Assembly (NCBI GenBank): GCA_013360585.1 | Contig: JABWBH010000008.1 | Coordinates: forward strand, 1 to 64,000 | Direction of reading: 5' to 3' | DNA from: Phycisphaerae bacterium | GTDB taxonomy: Bacteria > Planctomycetota > Phycisphaerae > UBA1845 | Length of the DNA: 64,000 nt | Part shown: positions 53,830-62,989 of the stretch, in pieces | Numbering within the stretch: position 1 is the first letter of the stretch | Layout of the letters: every line of letters begins with the position of its first letter | The notes under the pieces: model-generated | What the model saw: the letters and a program-made list of their open reading frames with translations, nothing else | Database searches by the model: none | Told to the model about the DNA's origin: nothing | Made by a program: the position numbers and the translations under genes

Positions 53830-54954
53830 ATGCGTGGTCTTCTGCTGTTGATACCGGCGGCTTTGCTCATCTTTGTTGCGTTGTTCTGGAGTCAGCGCGG
53901 CGGGGGGCCTTTCTACGTTTCCGGGTTCATCGAGGCGGACGAAGTGCGCGTCGGATCCCGCGTGGGCGGGCGCGTGCAGCAGGTCGATGCGGTCGAGGGG
54001 GCCGAGGTGGAGGCGGGAGCGACGCTGATCGTGCTCGAGCCGTATGACCTGCTGGAGCGTCTGTCCGAGGCGCAGGCACAGCTTGCGGCCCGGAACGCCA
54101 ACCTGTCGAAGCTCAAGGCGGGGTTCCGGAAAGAGGAGATCGAGCAGGCCCGCGCCCGCCGCGACCGGGCGAAGAACGTCCTGGACAAGCTCCAGGCCGG
54201 TCCGCGCCCGCTTGAAATCCAGATTCTCCGTGACCGCCTGGCGGTGGCGGAGGCGGACCTGAAGAATGCCGAGGCGGAGTATAAGCGCGTCGCCGAACTC
54301 TTCGAGCGCGACAGCGCGAATCAGAACGAGATGGACGACGTGATTCGCCTGGTGGACAGCGCCCGCGCCCGTCATGCCGCGTCGCGGAACGAACTCTCCC
54401 TTGCGGAGGAGGGCACGCGGGCGGAGGAGATCGCCGAAGCGAAGGCGGTCCTTGCGGAAGCGGAGCAGGCGCTCGCCCTGGTCGAAGCCGGTTATCGCGC
54501 GGAGGACGTGGCGGTTGCGCAGGCGGAAGTGGACGCCGTTGCGGCGACGATCCAGGTGATCCGCGAGCAGATCAAAGAACTGACGGTGGTGGCGCCCGAG
54601 GCCGGGACGGTGGAGGCGGTCGAGCTCCAGCCGGGGGATCTGGTCGGTCCGAATGCGCCGCTGCTGACGATTCTGCTGCCGAAATCGCTGTATGTGCGGG
54701 CCTACGTTCCGGAGAACCGGCTTGACGTGATGCCGGACCAGCAGGTCTGGATCCGCGTGGATTCGTATCCCGGCGAGACGTTTTCCGGCCGCATCAGCTA
54801 CATTTCGCGCCAGGGGGAGTTCATTCCGTCGAACGTGCAGACGCCGGAGGAGCGTGTGAAACAGGTCTTTCGCATCAAAGTCTCGCTCGAAGAGAGCGAG
54901 CAGCGGCTGCGCCCCGGTATGTCCGCCGACGTTTTCTTCAGCCGACCGGAGTGA
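53830..54954 (+). CDS. HlyD/EmrA-type membrane fusion (adaptor) protein
   Basis: A 374-aa periplasmic adaptor. The membrane anchor is LLLLIPAALLIFVALFWS. A lipoyl half-motif FIEADEVRVGSRVGGRVQQV precedes a long alpha-helical hairpin with coiled coil (about 75-240, rich in AEAE/ARAR heptads). The second lipoyl half is VVAPEAGTVEAVELQPGDLV, and the beta-barrel has LYVRAYVPENRLDVMPDQQV. It is the first gene of a three-gene exporter operon with the ATPase (4 bp later) and the permease. It resembles YbhG. No outer-membrane TolC homologue is in view. Confidence 0.94.
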   Translation: MRGLLLLIPAALLIFVALFWSQRGGGPFYVSGFIEADEVRVGSRVGGRVQQVDAVEGAEVEAGATLIVLEPYDLLERLSEAQAQLAARNANLSKLKAGFRKEEIEQARARRDRAKNVLDKLQAGPRPLEIQILRDRLAVAEADLKNAEAEYKRVAELFERDSANQNEMDDVIRLVDSARARHAASRNELSLAEEGTRAEEIAEAKAVLAEAEQALALVEAGYRAEDVAVAQAEVDAVAATIQVIREQIKELTVVAPEAGTVEAVELQPGDLVGPNAPLLTILLPKSLYVRAYVPENRLDVMPDQQVWIRVDSYPGETFSGRISYISRQGEFIPSNVQTPEERVKQVFRIKVSLEESEQRLRPGMSADVFFSRPE

Positions 54955-54958
54955 TCGC

Positions 54959-55918
54959 GTGACGGATGCGCCGGTGGTGATCGACGTGAGGCAACTGTCG
55001 CGGCGGTTCGGCGCCAAAACGGTGGTGGACGCGCTCTCGCTTCAGGTTCCGCAGTCGGCGGTGTTCGGGTTCCTCGGCCCCAACGGTAGCGGGAAGACGA
55101 CCCTGATCCGGATGTTGTGCGGCGTGCTTCGTCCGACCTCCGGCGGTGCGACGGTCCTGGGTTGCGACGTGGTGGCGGACCCGGAAAAGGTCAAACGCAG
55201 CATCGGGTACATGTCGCAGAAGTTCAGCCTTTATGCGGACCTCAGCGTGGAGGAGAACCTGGACTTTTATGGGCGGATTTACGGCCTGCCTCGGGCGACG
55301 CTGCGACGGCGGAAGTCGGAATTGCTGGACCTGGTGGCGATGCACGACTTCCAGCGCCAGCTTGCCGGAACGCTTTCGGGGGGGTGGAAACAGCGTCTCG
55401 CCCTGGCGTGCGCGCTGATACACGAGCCGCGGATGCTCTTTCTGGACGAACCCACGGCCGGCATCGACCCGGTGGCGCGCCGGGATCTCTGGGATCTGCT
55501 GTTTGAGCTGGCGGGACGGGGCGTCACGCTTTTCGTGACCACGCATTACATGGACGAGGCCGAGCGCTGCACCCACGTCGGGTACATCCACCTTGGGAAG
55601 CTGATCGTGTGCGGGCGACCGGAGCAGCTCAAGGCGATGCCGGAGGTCACACCGGCGGGGACGCGCCGGGTGGAGGTGCGGTGCTCGAATCCTTCGGCGG
55701 CGCTGCCGCTGCTGCGAGGCTCCGGAGGGGTGCGCGACGTCACGCTCTTCGGCGACGCCCTGCACCTGGTCGTCGAGCACGCCGTGACGCATGACGCGCT
55801 GCTTGCCCGCGTGCAAGGGACATGCGCGCATCTGTCCGCGCAGGACATCGACCCGTCGCTGGAGGATGTCTTCGTCGCGCTGAGCCGGCGGTACTCCCTG
55901 AAGGAAAGCGCGGCATGA
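54959..55918 (+). CDS. ABC-2 transporter ATP-binding protein
   Basis: A 319-aa ATPase starting at GTG 54959. Walker A is GFLGPNGSGKTTLIRM, the Q-loop region YMSQKFSLYADLSVEEN, the signature LSGGWKQRLALACAL, Walker B LFLDEPTAGIDP, and the switch His in VTTHYMDEAERC. It energises the permease encoded next, which overlaps its stop codon (ATGA). The C-terminal 80 residues form the small domain typical of drug or polysaccharide exporter ATPases (YbhF/DrrA type). Confidence 0.96.
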   Translation: MTDAPVVIDVRQLSRRFGAKTVVDALSLQVPQSAVFGFLGPNGSGKTTLIRMLCGVLRPTSGGATVLGCDVVADPEKVKRSIGYMSQKFSLYADLSVEENLDFYGRIYGLPRATLRRRKSELLDLVAMHDFQRQLAGTLSGGWKQRLALACALIHEPRMLFLDEPTAGIDPVARRDLWDLLFELAGRGVTLFVTTHYMDEAERCTHVGYIHLGKLIVCGRPEQLKAMPEVTPAGTRRVEVRCSNPSAALPLLRGSGGVRDVTLFGDALHLVVEHAVTHDALLARVQGTCAHLSAQDIDPSLEDVFVALSRRYSLKESAA

Positions 55919-57060
55919 ACGGGTTTCTCGCGATCCTGTTGAAGGAGGCGTCGCACATCCGGCGGCAGCCCTCGACGCTCTTTTTCACCTTCATCATTCC
56001 GGTCTTTGAGATGCTCATCTTCGGCTACGCGATCGACACCTCGGTCGAGAACACGCCCACCGTCGTTTTTGACGCCTGCCGAACGCGCGAGAGCCGAGAG
56101 CTGGTCGAGGCGCTGGTCAACTCCCGGAGCTTCCGCGTCGTGGCGGAGGCGTTCACGCATCACGAATACGAGCACGCGGTCATCTCCGGACAGGCGAAGG
56201 TCGCGGTGGCGATTCCGCCGGATTTTTCGCAGAAGCTCCTGGCGCAGAAGGAAGCGTCGGTTCAGGTGCTCATCGACGGCAGTGACTCGCAGGTCGCCAC
56301 CGCCGCGCTGCACAGCTCGATCCTTCTGGGACTGAACCGCTCGATCGCACGGGCGAAAGTCTACGCCGAGGCGCAACAGGCCGCCGTCGCCCGCGACCCC
56401 GCCGGACGGGCGACGCTCCCGATCGATATCCGCCCGCGGCTCCTTTACAACCCGAATCTCGAAAGCGCGCACTTCTTCGTCCCCGGACTCATCGGCATCA
56501 TCATGCAGGTCGTGACGCTTTTCCTGACCTCGCTCGCTGTCGTGCGCGAGCGCGAGGCGGGCACGCTCGAGCAGCTCTTCGTGACCCCGGTCGGGCGCGT
56601 CGGGCTGATGCTCGGGAAGATCGTCCCTTATGCGGTGCTCGGGTTCGTCGAGACGCTGGTGGTCCTGACGGTGATGGTGTTCGTCTTCCAGGTGCCGATC
56701 CGCGGCGATCTCCTGCTGCTGATGCCGCTTTCGATCCTCTTTCTGCTGACCGCGCTGGGGATGGGCCTGCTGATCTCGACGGTCGCGCGGACGCAGCTCG
56801 AAGCCCTTCAATTCGCCTTCATGATCATGCTGCCGTCATTTCTGTTGTCGGGGTTCGTCTTCCCGCGTGAGTCGATGCCCGAGCCGATCTACTGGCTGGG
56901 GTATGCGATCCCGGTGACGTATTTCCTCGAAATCCTGCGCGGGATCATCCTTCGGGCGGCGGAGTGGAATGACCTCGTGCCGCACATCCGGGGGCTTGCG
57001 GTGTGCTGCGTGGTGCTGCTGACGCTGAGCGTGACGCGGTTTCGTAAGCAGTTGGACTAA
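55915..57060 (+). CDS. ABC-2 type transporter permease
   Basis: A 381-aa membrane protein with the topology of YbhS/YbhR. Helix 1 is STLFFTFIIPVFEMLIFGYA, a periplasmic domain of about 130 residues follows, then five helices. FFVPGLIGIIMQVVTLFLTS, VREREAGTLEQLFVTPVGR and FLLSGFVFPRESMPEPIYW are the family hallmarks. A single permease gene follows, so it probably works as a homodimer. With the adaptor and ATPase it forms an exporter, possibly for drugs or lipids; the substrate is unknown. Confidence 0.95.
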   Translation: MNGFLAILLKEASHIRRQPSTLFFTFIIPVFEMLIFGYAIDTSVENTPTVVFDACRTRESRELVEALVNSRSFRVVAEAFTHHEYEHAVISGQAKVAVAIPPDFSQKLLAQKEASVQVLIDGSDSQVATAALHSSILLGLNRSIARAKVYAEAQQAAVARDPAGRATLPIDIRPRLLYNPNLESAHFFVPGLIGIIMQVVTLFLTSLAVVREREAGTLEQLFVTPVGRVGLMLGKIVPYAVLGFVETLVVLTVMVFVFQVPIRGDLLLLMPLSILFLLTALGMGLLISTVARTQLEALQFAFMIMLPSFLLSGFVFPRESMPEPIYWLGYAIPVTYFLEILRGIILRAAEWNDLVPHIRGLAVCCVVLLTLSVTRFRKQLD

Positions 57061-57118
57061 CCCTGATGCTTCAGCGGTTTGCAGCACGACTTCGGTGGAC
57101 GTCCGGCGGCGGATCGCG

Positions 57119-57124
57119 TACAAT
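57119..57124 (+). promoter_or_regulatory. -10 box candidate of the tmRNA promoter
   Basis: TACAAT lies 36 bp before the mature tmRNA 5' end. No good -35 box is visible at 17 bp. Confidence 0.4.
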
Positions 57125-57160
57125 ACACGGGTCTTCCCCGCGGAGCGTGGCGGGGGCGCC

Positions 57161-57514
57161 GGGGGCGATCGGAATCGACCGGGCGAAGTGAAAGACAGGT
57201 GGCGTGCCGAGGTCGCCGGTGGGCCTCGTTAATCAACCGGTGCAAACTTAAATGGCAACTACTCGTATGCCATGGCTGCCTAACTAAGCGCAGCCCGTCG
57301 CCCGGACGACGCCCGCTGGTCCGGAGCGGCGACACCAGCGGGCTGGCTTGGCGGCGCTAGCCGACCGTCGCAAAGCGAGATATCAGTCGGACGTAGGAGA
57401 GGCTGAAGCCTGTCGGCGGGCGTCGGCGGATCCGAATTCTAATACACCGCGCTACGCACGTAGAGGCCTGTCCGTAACCGCCGCGGGACGGGGGTTCAAT
57501 TCCCCCCGCCTCCA
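57161..57514 (+). ncRNA. ssrA: Transfer-messenger RNA (tmRNA)
   Basis: tmRNA with SmpB rescues stalled ribosomes. The 5' end GGGGGCGATCGGAATCGACC and the 3' end GACGGGGGTTCAATTCCCCC then CGCCTCCA form the tRNA-Ala-like domain with a 7-bp acceptor stem. The tag frame begins at GCA (57242) and reads ANLNGNYSYAMAA followed by TAA, with a second TAA shortly after. The length of 354 nt is normal for a one-piece tmRNA. CCA is not encoded. The gene lies directly downstream of the ABC permease gene. Confidence 0.96.
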
Positions 57515-57744
57515 GTTGAAGGTGATCGCGCTGCGCTAAAAGAAGGTCGGGCTGGGCAGCGCATCCTCGGTGCTAACCCTTGCCCGCCGGACTGCGGCTG
57601 ATCCGCCGTCGCAATCCAAAACGACGACGGCTCCCGCTTCTTCCGCTTCCCCATCGGCATGACCATCCTCAGTGACAAACGCTTGACACTGACAACAACC
57701 GCAAGAGGACTATCATCCAACGTGTCAAGGGAGGCTTTCACCAC
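57496..57744 (-). pseudogene. Possible transposase N-terminal remnant next to tmRNA
   Basis: A minus-strand frame contains MGKRKKREPSSFWIATAD, which resembles the first residues of IS1182-like or similar transposases (MGKR...FWIAT..LP). It then diverges into sequence without homology that runs into the tmRNA 3' end. If correct, it is a decayed insertion remnant; tmRNA 3' ends are common integration sites. The evidence is one short motif only. Confidence 0.25.
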
Positions 57745-57888
57745 GGGCAGGCATGTCGATAATGCGCCGCGCCGTTAGCACCCATCAAGGGACTTCTCAG
57801 GTTTTTTCTCCGCTCCCGACCAGACGGCGCCCCTCGGCGGTGCGGCGGTCGGTCAACCTGCGCAAGACGTGGAACCCCGAGCGGCGCT

Positions 57889-59535
57889 CTACCGCTCTCC
57901 CCAGTACGCATTCTGCAGCGCCGCCCAGTCGTGCAGATCGGCGTCGCCGTCCAGGTCCAGGTCGGTGCGAGCGCATTCTCCGCCGACCTCGACACCGGGC
58001 CCCGCAAGACAGGCCGCAAGCACCGCGTGATCCGCAAGGTCGGTGTCGCCGTCGCGGTCCAGATCGCCGGTGAAATCCGTCTCGATGGCCCGCCAGACGT
58101 CAATGATCCCGAAGCCTTCGATGGAATACGGGTCATACGACCCGGTGGCGCGGTAGATCGATCCGCTTCGCAACAGCGCCGAACGAAGCTGAGCAACCGT
58201 CCAGTCCGGATGCGCCTGAACCAGCAGGGTGACTGCCGACGCCACCAGCGGCGTCGAGCATGAGGTTCCGCTGCCCGTCGTGTAACCGCGGTCGTCGTCC
58301 GGGTTGATCAGGTACGTTACATCTCCGCAGGCCATCGCCTCGGGCTTGACCCGCCCGTCCGCCGTCGGACCGTCGCTGGAGAAGCCGCTGGTTTCGCCGT
58401 ACACGTTGACCGCCCCGCAGGTGAAGACGTCAAAAGCGTCGGCGGGCGCAATCAAGTGCGACGTGCGCGGATCCCGGTCATGCCCGGCGTTGCCCGCCGC
58501 GGTGCAGCAGGCCACGCCGTTCTCGGTCGCCACGTTGACGCCGATCGTCGTCACCGCGGTCCGTCCGTCGAGATCCTCCTGCGTGTACCAGTCGATGTAC
58601 CCCAGCGAACTGGTCGCCACGTCCACGCCGTTCTGCTCGAACCACTCCAGCGCCGCGACGTAGAAATCCTCCTCGAGCGGAACTTCCCGCGTCACGTCTT
58701 CGGTCTTCGCCAGGTAGAACGCCGCGTCGTATGCCCCGCCGACGTAGACGTTCGGCTTGTACGCGGCGATTTCCCCGAGAATCGCCGTCCCGTGCCAGTG
58801 CTGCCACGGGTCGTCGCCCTGCTCTTTCTGCGTGTTGCCGTCGCCGCGCACCCAGTCGTATTCGCCGAGCACGTCGATCGCGTGCCCCGAATGCGTGTAC
58901 GCTTCATGCGACCGGTGAAACCCGGTGTCGAGCACGCCGATGATCATGCCCTCGCCGGTGTAACCCGCCGAATGCGCGGAGGGGATGCCGATCTGGTGAA
59001 GCTGCTCCGAGGCGTATCCGTAGAAATCCGCGGTGCTTTCGCCGCCGTCCTGCGGAACCTCCCGCACGTCGCGCATCTCGAACGGCGCGGTGTGCGCCAG
59101 CGGCTGCACACGCTCGACGCAGCTTAAACCTTCGATCGCCCGGCGCTGATCGTGCGTCGCGGCTACGCTGACCGCGTTGACCCAGCGGGCGGTCACGCGG
59201 ACCTGCGCTCCGGTCGCGCGGACCTGCGCGACGTAGGCCTGTGAAACCGGAAGGTCTCTTGCGTCGAACAACCCCGGCGCGGTACGCCGCAGCCTCCGCC
59301 TCGCCACCGCCCGCGCCGGATACACCTGCTCCAGTTCGCTCAAAGCGGCCTGCATCGCCTCGGGCTCAACGATTCCCTTGTCGCGGAAGAACACCCAGTA
59401 ATAAGATGAGTTCAACTCTTCCGTCGGTTCGCGGATCTCGACGCGATCCGCCTTGATCGGAACCTCGCCCGTTGACGCGCCTGCGGCTGCGATAATGACG
59501 AACGCGATCGCGAAACAGATATGTCCCGGCATCAT
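57889..59535 (-). CDS. Secreted subtilisin-like (S8) protease with dockerin-like tail
   Basis: A 548-aa protein with a signal peptide. The catalytic triad is visible: Asp in IIGVLDTGFHRSHEAY, His in DDPWQHWHGTAILGEIAAYK, Ser in YTTGSGTSCSTPLVASAV. The oxyanion Asn is in CCTAAGNAGHDRDP. An N-terminal prodomain-like region covers about 25-150. The last 60 residues carry two dockerin-type calcium repeats (GDLDRDGDTDLADHAVLAAC and TDLDLDGDADLHDWAALQNA). Such tails are frequent in Planctomycetota without cellulosomes and may be sorting or attachment modules. It is divergent from the SGNH gene. Confidence 0.93.
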   Translation of the reverse strand: MMPGHICFAIAFVIIAAAGASTGEVPIKADRVEIREPTEELNSSYYWVFFRDKGIVEPEAMQAALSELEQVYPARAVARRRLRRTAPGLFDARDLPVSQAYVAQVRATGAQVRVTARWVNAVSVAATHDQRRAIEGLSCVERVQPLAHTAPFEMRDVREVPQDGGESTADFYGYASEQLHQIGIPSAHSAGYTGEGMIIGVLDTGFHRSHEAYTHSGHAIDVLGEYDWVRGDGNTQKEQGDDPWQHWHGTAILGEIAAYKPNVYVGGAYDAAFYLAKTEDVTREVPLEEDFYVAALEWFEQNGVDVATSSLGYIDWYTQEDLDGRTAVTTIGVNVATENGVACCTAAGNAGHDRDPRTSHLIAPADAFDVFTCGAVNVYGETSGFSSDGPTADGRVKPEAMACGDVTYLINPDDDRGYTTGSGTSCSTPLVASAVTLLVQAHPDWTVAQLRSALLRSGSIYRATGSYDPYSIEGFGIIDVWRAIETDFTGDLDRDGDTDLADHAVLAACLAGPGVEVGGECARTDLDLDGDADLHDWAALQNAYWGER

Positions 59536-59667
59536 TCCTGCCTCCCCTGTCGCAAGGTGCGGGCGGGGGCGTCACGAACACAATTTGATTATTTTACACG
59601 CAGCGGGACGCATCACCAAAACAATCGCTGGTCATTGCAGCGCCGCGACCTTATCTTGCGGCAAGTT

Positions 59668-60900
59668 ATGACACCTTCGCCCGCCGAACCCGTCTCTTCA
59701 CAAGTCCCGCGGTCGCGTCGCCGGCGCCGGGTCTTCAAACTCGCGGTCATCCTTGCAACCCTGGTTCTTGCGGATCAGTTGGCGGGAGTTCTGCTCATCC
59801 GGAACGGACGATTTCGAGGCAAGCCGGTCCCCCCTTACGAACTCGTCTTCAACGACGCCCAGCGCCGGCATGTGCGCGAAATGACCGAGCGCTGGGATTC
59901 ATACACCCGGTTTGATCCCGAACTTGGCTGGTCGATCCGTCCGGGCGGAATCTCCGATGACGGCCGCTACCGGGCCAACAACGCGGGATTTCGCGCCGAC
60001 CGGGATTACGACCTCGTACCGCCTCCGGGCGTGCTTCGCATCGCCGCGATGGGGGAGTCGTTCACTCACGGCGCAACCGGCAATGCCGACACGTGGTGCG
60101 CCTACTTGGAACGCTTGAACCCCGTGCTGGAAGCACTGAATTTCGGGGTTAACGGATACGGGCTTGATCAGGCGCTCCTGCGATACCGGCGCGACGCGGT
60201 GCCTTACCGGCCGCATACGGTGATCCTCGGTCTGATGGTGGAGAACCTCCTGCGCCACGTCTCCGTCTACCGACCTGCGTACCACCACGACACGATCTCC
60301 GCCGTGGTGAAGCCGCGATTTCGGATTGACGGCGCCGGCGGTCTCACGCTGATTCCCTGTCCCGCCGAAAGCATCGCCGCTTTGAAGTCGGACATCGAGT
60401 CCGGAGCGATCCTGAAAGCGCTGCGGACCACGGATTACTGGGTCATGCGGGCGCCGCTCGCTTACGAACGATCGCCGCTCTTTGCCTCCGGCGTGTTCCG
60501 GCTGATCTACGCGGTTCACGAGAACGCCGCGCGCTCCCCCCGCGAACACTATCTCGATCCCGAGGGCGAGCCTTACCGTGTCACCCTGGCGCTGGTCCGG
60601 GTCTTCAACGACGAAGCCCGCCGAAACGGCGCTCAGCGTGTCATCCTGCTGCTGATGCCGGACGAGGGAGCGCTCTTCGATCGCTGGGACGGCGTCGAAC
60701 CTTACTGGGAGGGGTTGTTGTCAGAGGCCCGCAACGCCGGCGTTGAAACGCTTGACGTCAGCCCTCGCCTTCTTGACGCAATGACCACCCTGGGCGCCGC
60801 CGCGTTGTTCTCGAAGAATCATTACACGCCCCTGGGCAACCGCCTGGTTGCGGAAGCACTCCTCCAGGTTCTCCACCGTGAGAACCCGGGCGCGCCCTGA
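59668..60900 (+). CDS. Membrane-anchored SGNH/GDSL hydrolase-like protein
   Basis: A 410-aa protein from ATG 59668 with one N-terminal membrane helix (VFKLAVILATLVLADQLAGV) after a basic stretch. SGNH blocks are recognisable: RIAAMGESFTHGATG (nucleophile Ser), LNFGVNGYGLDQALLRY (Gly/Asn block) and the C-terminal FSKNHYTPLGNRLVAEAL (His with a preceding Asn). Members act as acyl- or acetyl-esterases, often on surface polysaccharides. The substrate is not evident. The divergent neighbour encodes a secreted protease. Confidence 0.85.
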   Translation: MTPSPAEPVSSQVPRSRRRRRVFKLAVILATLVLADQLAGVLLIRNGRFRGKPVPPYELVFNDAQRRHVREMTERWDSYTRFDPELGWSIRPGGISDDGRYRANNAGFRADRDYDLVPPPGVLRIAAMGESFTHGATGNADTWCAYLERLNPVLEALNFGVNGYGLDQALLRYRRDAVPYRPHTVILGLMVENLLRHVSVYRPAYHHDTISAVVKPRFRIDGAGGLTLIPCPAESIAALKSDIESGAILKALRTTDYWVMRAPLAYERSPLFASGVFRLIYAVHENAARSPREHYLDPEGEPYRVTLALVRVFNDEARRNGAQRVILLLMPDEGALFDRWDGVEPYWEGLLSEARNAGVETLDVSPRLLDAMTTLGAAALFSKNHYTPLGNRLVAEALLQVLHRENPGAP

Positions 60901-61692
60901 CGACACGCGCCGCCTCGGCACAGGACCGTGCATCAGCCGCTCGCCCACCCGGGCGCCTCATTCTCCTGGAAGGTAGTGCCCGAGCTTCCGAGGCGGACAA
61001 AAGCATCGTGCATACCCTCAACAAGCGAGAATGAGGCCCCCGGGTGGGCGGGCAAGACGTGATGCGTGGAAACTTCGCGCCCTCGTCATGCCGCCACGTC
61101 CCTGGACGGTTGAGTCACGGATGCCCGTGGCTCGCAATCTGCGATGACAACCGGTCGGGGGCCCCGGCTGTCGCACGGAACCCGGGAGCTGTCTGCACCC
61201 CCTGCACTCACCACCCCTCGACGCGCCGAACATCAGCTCTCTGACGCCCGGCGCACCGTATGTCGGACCCGAACCGGCCGGGGGGGGTCCAGTCCCAGCT
61301 GGTCGATCTTCTGAAAGCGACGAGGACACCTGTGACCCGCCGCTGTCATTTGATCCTCGGATCCGCCACTACCTTGTGTTGCGCAATCGGTGACCGCCTT
61401 ATTCGGCCTGACATCTTTTTACATTCGTCACCACATCAGGTCCGCCTGCCTTCCCCGACGCGCGAAGAATTACTGACGCTGCATCAGGTACGCCGCCGCC
61501 GGCGCACTTGTTCTGCGCAATCGTCCGCTGATGCAGAAAATCATGCTTCGCCCGGTATCGCCTTCTGAATGCCTGGCGTCCGGAAGACCTCGCCGGAACC
61601 TTGTGTTTCACAAGGGCATGCGGAAAACGCAGGAGAGAAAAGAAGAAACCAAGCAATGTGGTTTATCCGCAGCAGACCCTGGGTCATTCCGC
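60901..61692. other. Long gene-free stretch with a large inverted repeat
   Basis: Nearly 800 bp between convergent genes. Small open frames on both strands are not protein-like. The left third carries an imperfect long inverted repeat (60944-60965 with 61027-61050). Confidence 0.5.
60944..61050. repeat. Long imperfect inverted repeat
   Basis: CCCACCCGGGCGCCTCATTC (60944-60963, continuing TC) is complementary to GAGAATGAGG-CCCCCGGGTGGG (61027-61048) with one or two mismatches. This gives about 22-bp arms around a loop of roughly 60 nt that itself has a small GGAAG/CTTCC stem. Confidence 0.75.
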
Positions 61693-62937
61693 TCAAACGC
61701 GTTCAATCACCGTGGCAACGCCCTGCCCGACACCTACGCAAAGCGTCGCAAGCCCGCGCCGAACCCTTGAATCCAGCCGCATCTGGTGAGCGATCGTCGT
61801 CACCAGCCGGGCTCCGCTCATCCCCAGCGGGTGTCCCAGCGCGATTGCTCCGCCGTTCGGGTTCAGGCGCGGTCCCGCTCCAGACCCGTCGGCCTGCCAG
61901 CATCGCTCCTCCAACCCCAGCAGTCGCACGCACGCGAGGCACTGAGCCGCGAAAGCCTCGTTCAACTCGATGTGATCGAAGTCGTTCAGTGCAAAACCGG
62001 TGCGCTTAAGCAGTTTCTGCACCGCGGGGACGGGGCCGACGCCCATGCAGGACGGATCAACCCCCGCAGTCGCCGACGGGCCGACGACGGCCAGCGCACG
62101 CAACCCGAGGCGCGCCGCCGCGCCCATCTCGACGAGGAGAATCGCGGCCGCCCCGTCGTTGATCCCCGACGAGTTCCCGGCTGTCACGCTGCCGGCTTCC
62201 CCCGGTTTGACGAACGCGGGCTTGAGTTTCGCCAGCGACTCCGCCGTCGTCTCCGGGCGCGGATGTTCATCCTGCACCACGCGCAGCGGTTCCCCCTTCT
62301 TCTGTGGAATCTCGACCGCAACGATCTCCTCCGCAAACCGCCCCGCGGCCTGCGCCCGACCGCACTTGATCTGGCTTTCCGCGGCGAAGCGATCCTGATT
62401 CTCACGCGATATCTGGTGAAGCTTTGCGACGTTCTCGGCCGTCTCGCCCATGCTGAAGGGGTAATGCTTCTGCGCCAGCTTCGGGTTCGTGAAGCGCCAC
62501 CCGATCGTCGTGTCGTAAGCCTCGACTCGCCGGTCGAACGCCTCCTCCGCCTTCGCCAGCACAAACGGCGCGCGGGTCATGCTCTCCACCCCGCCCGCGA
62601 CGATCACATCCGCGCAACCGCTCTCGATCATGCGCGCCGCGATGTTGACCGCTTCCAGCCCCGACGCGCAAAGCCGGTTGACGGTTGCCCCCGGGATGCT
62701 CACCGGAAACCCCGCCAGCAGCGCCGCCATCCTCGCCACGTTGCGGTTGTCCTCGCCGGCCTGGTTCGCCGCTCCGAGGTACACGTCGTCAATCAACCCC
62801 GGGTCGATCCCACTGCGTGTGATGACTTCCCGGATGACGAGCGCCGCCAGGTCGTCCGGGCGCACCGACTTCAACACCCCGCCGTAGCGCCCGATCGGAG
62901 TGCGGACGGCCTCGATAATGACGGCTTTTCTGGACAT
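61693..62937 (-). CDS. Acetyl-CoA acetyltransferase (thiolase)
   Basis: A 414-aa thiolase II family enzyme, making or cleaving acetoacetyl-CoA or longer 3-ketoacyl-CoA. Active-site Cys is in VNRLCASGLEAVNIAARMI, the His in NPNGGAIALGHPLGMSGARL and the second Cys in ATLCVGVGQGVATVIE. NEAFAAQCLAC is the third signature. The start MSRKAVIIEAVRTPIGRYGG at 62937 matches family N-termini; the longer frame does not. No other beta-oxidation gene is adjacent. Confidence 0.95.
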   Translation of the reverse strand: MSRKAVIIEAVRTPIGRYGGVLKSVRPDDLAALVIREVITRSGIDPGLIDDVYLGAANQAGEDNRNVARMAALLAGFPVSIPGATVNRLCASGLEAVNIAARMIESGCADVIVAGGVESMTRAPFVLAKAEEAFDRRVEAYDTTIGWRFTNPKLAQKHYPFSMGETAENVAKLHQISRENQDRFAAESQIKCGRAQAAGRFAEEIVAVEIPQKKGEPLRVVQDEHPRPETTAESLAKLKPAFVKPGEAGSVTAGNSSGINDGAAAILLVEMGAAARLGLRALAVVGPSATAGVDPSCMGVGPVPAVQKLLKRTGFALNDFDHIELNEAFAAQCLACVRLLGLEERCWQADGSGAGPRLNPNGGAIALGHPLGMSGARLVTTIAHQMRLDSRVRRGLATLCVGVGQGVATVIERV

Positions 62938-62989
62938 CCCGCCCAGTATGCGGCGGAAGCGGAGGACGGACAACACCGGACCTGCGGCG

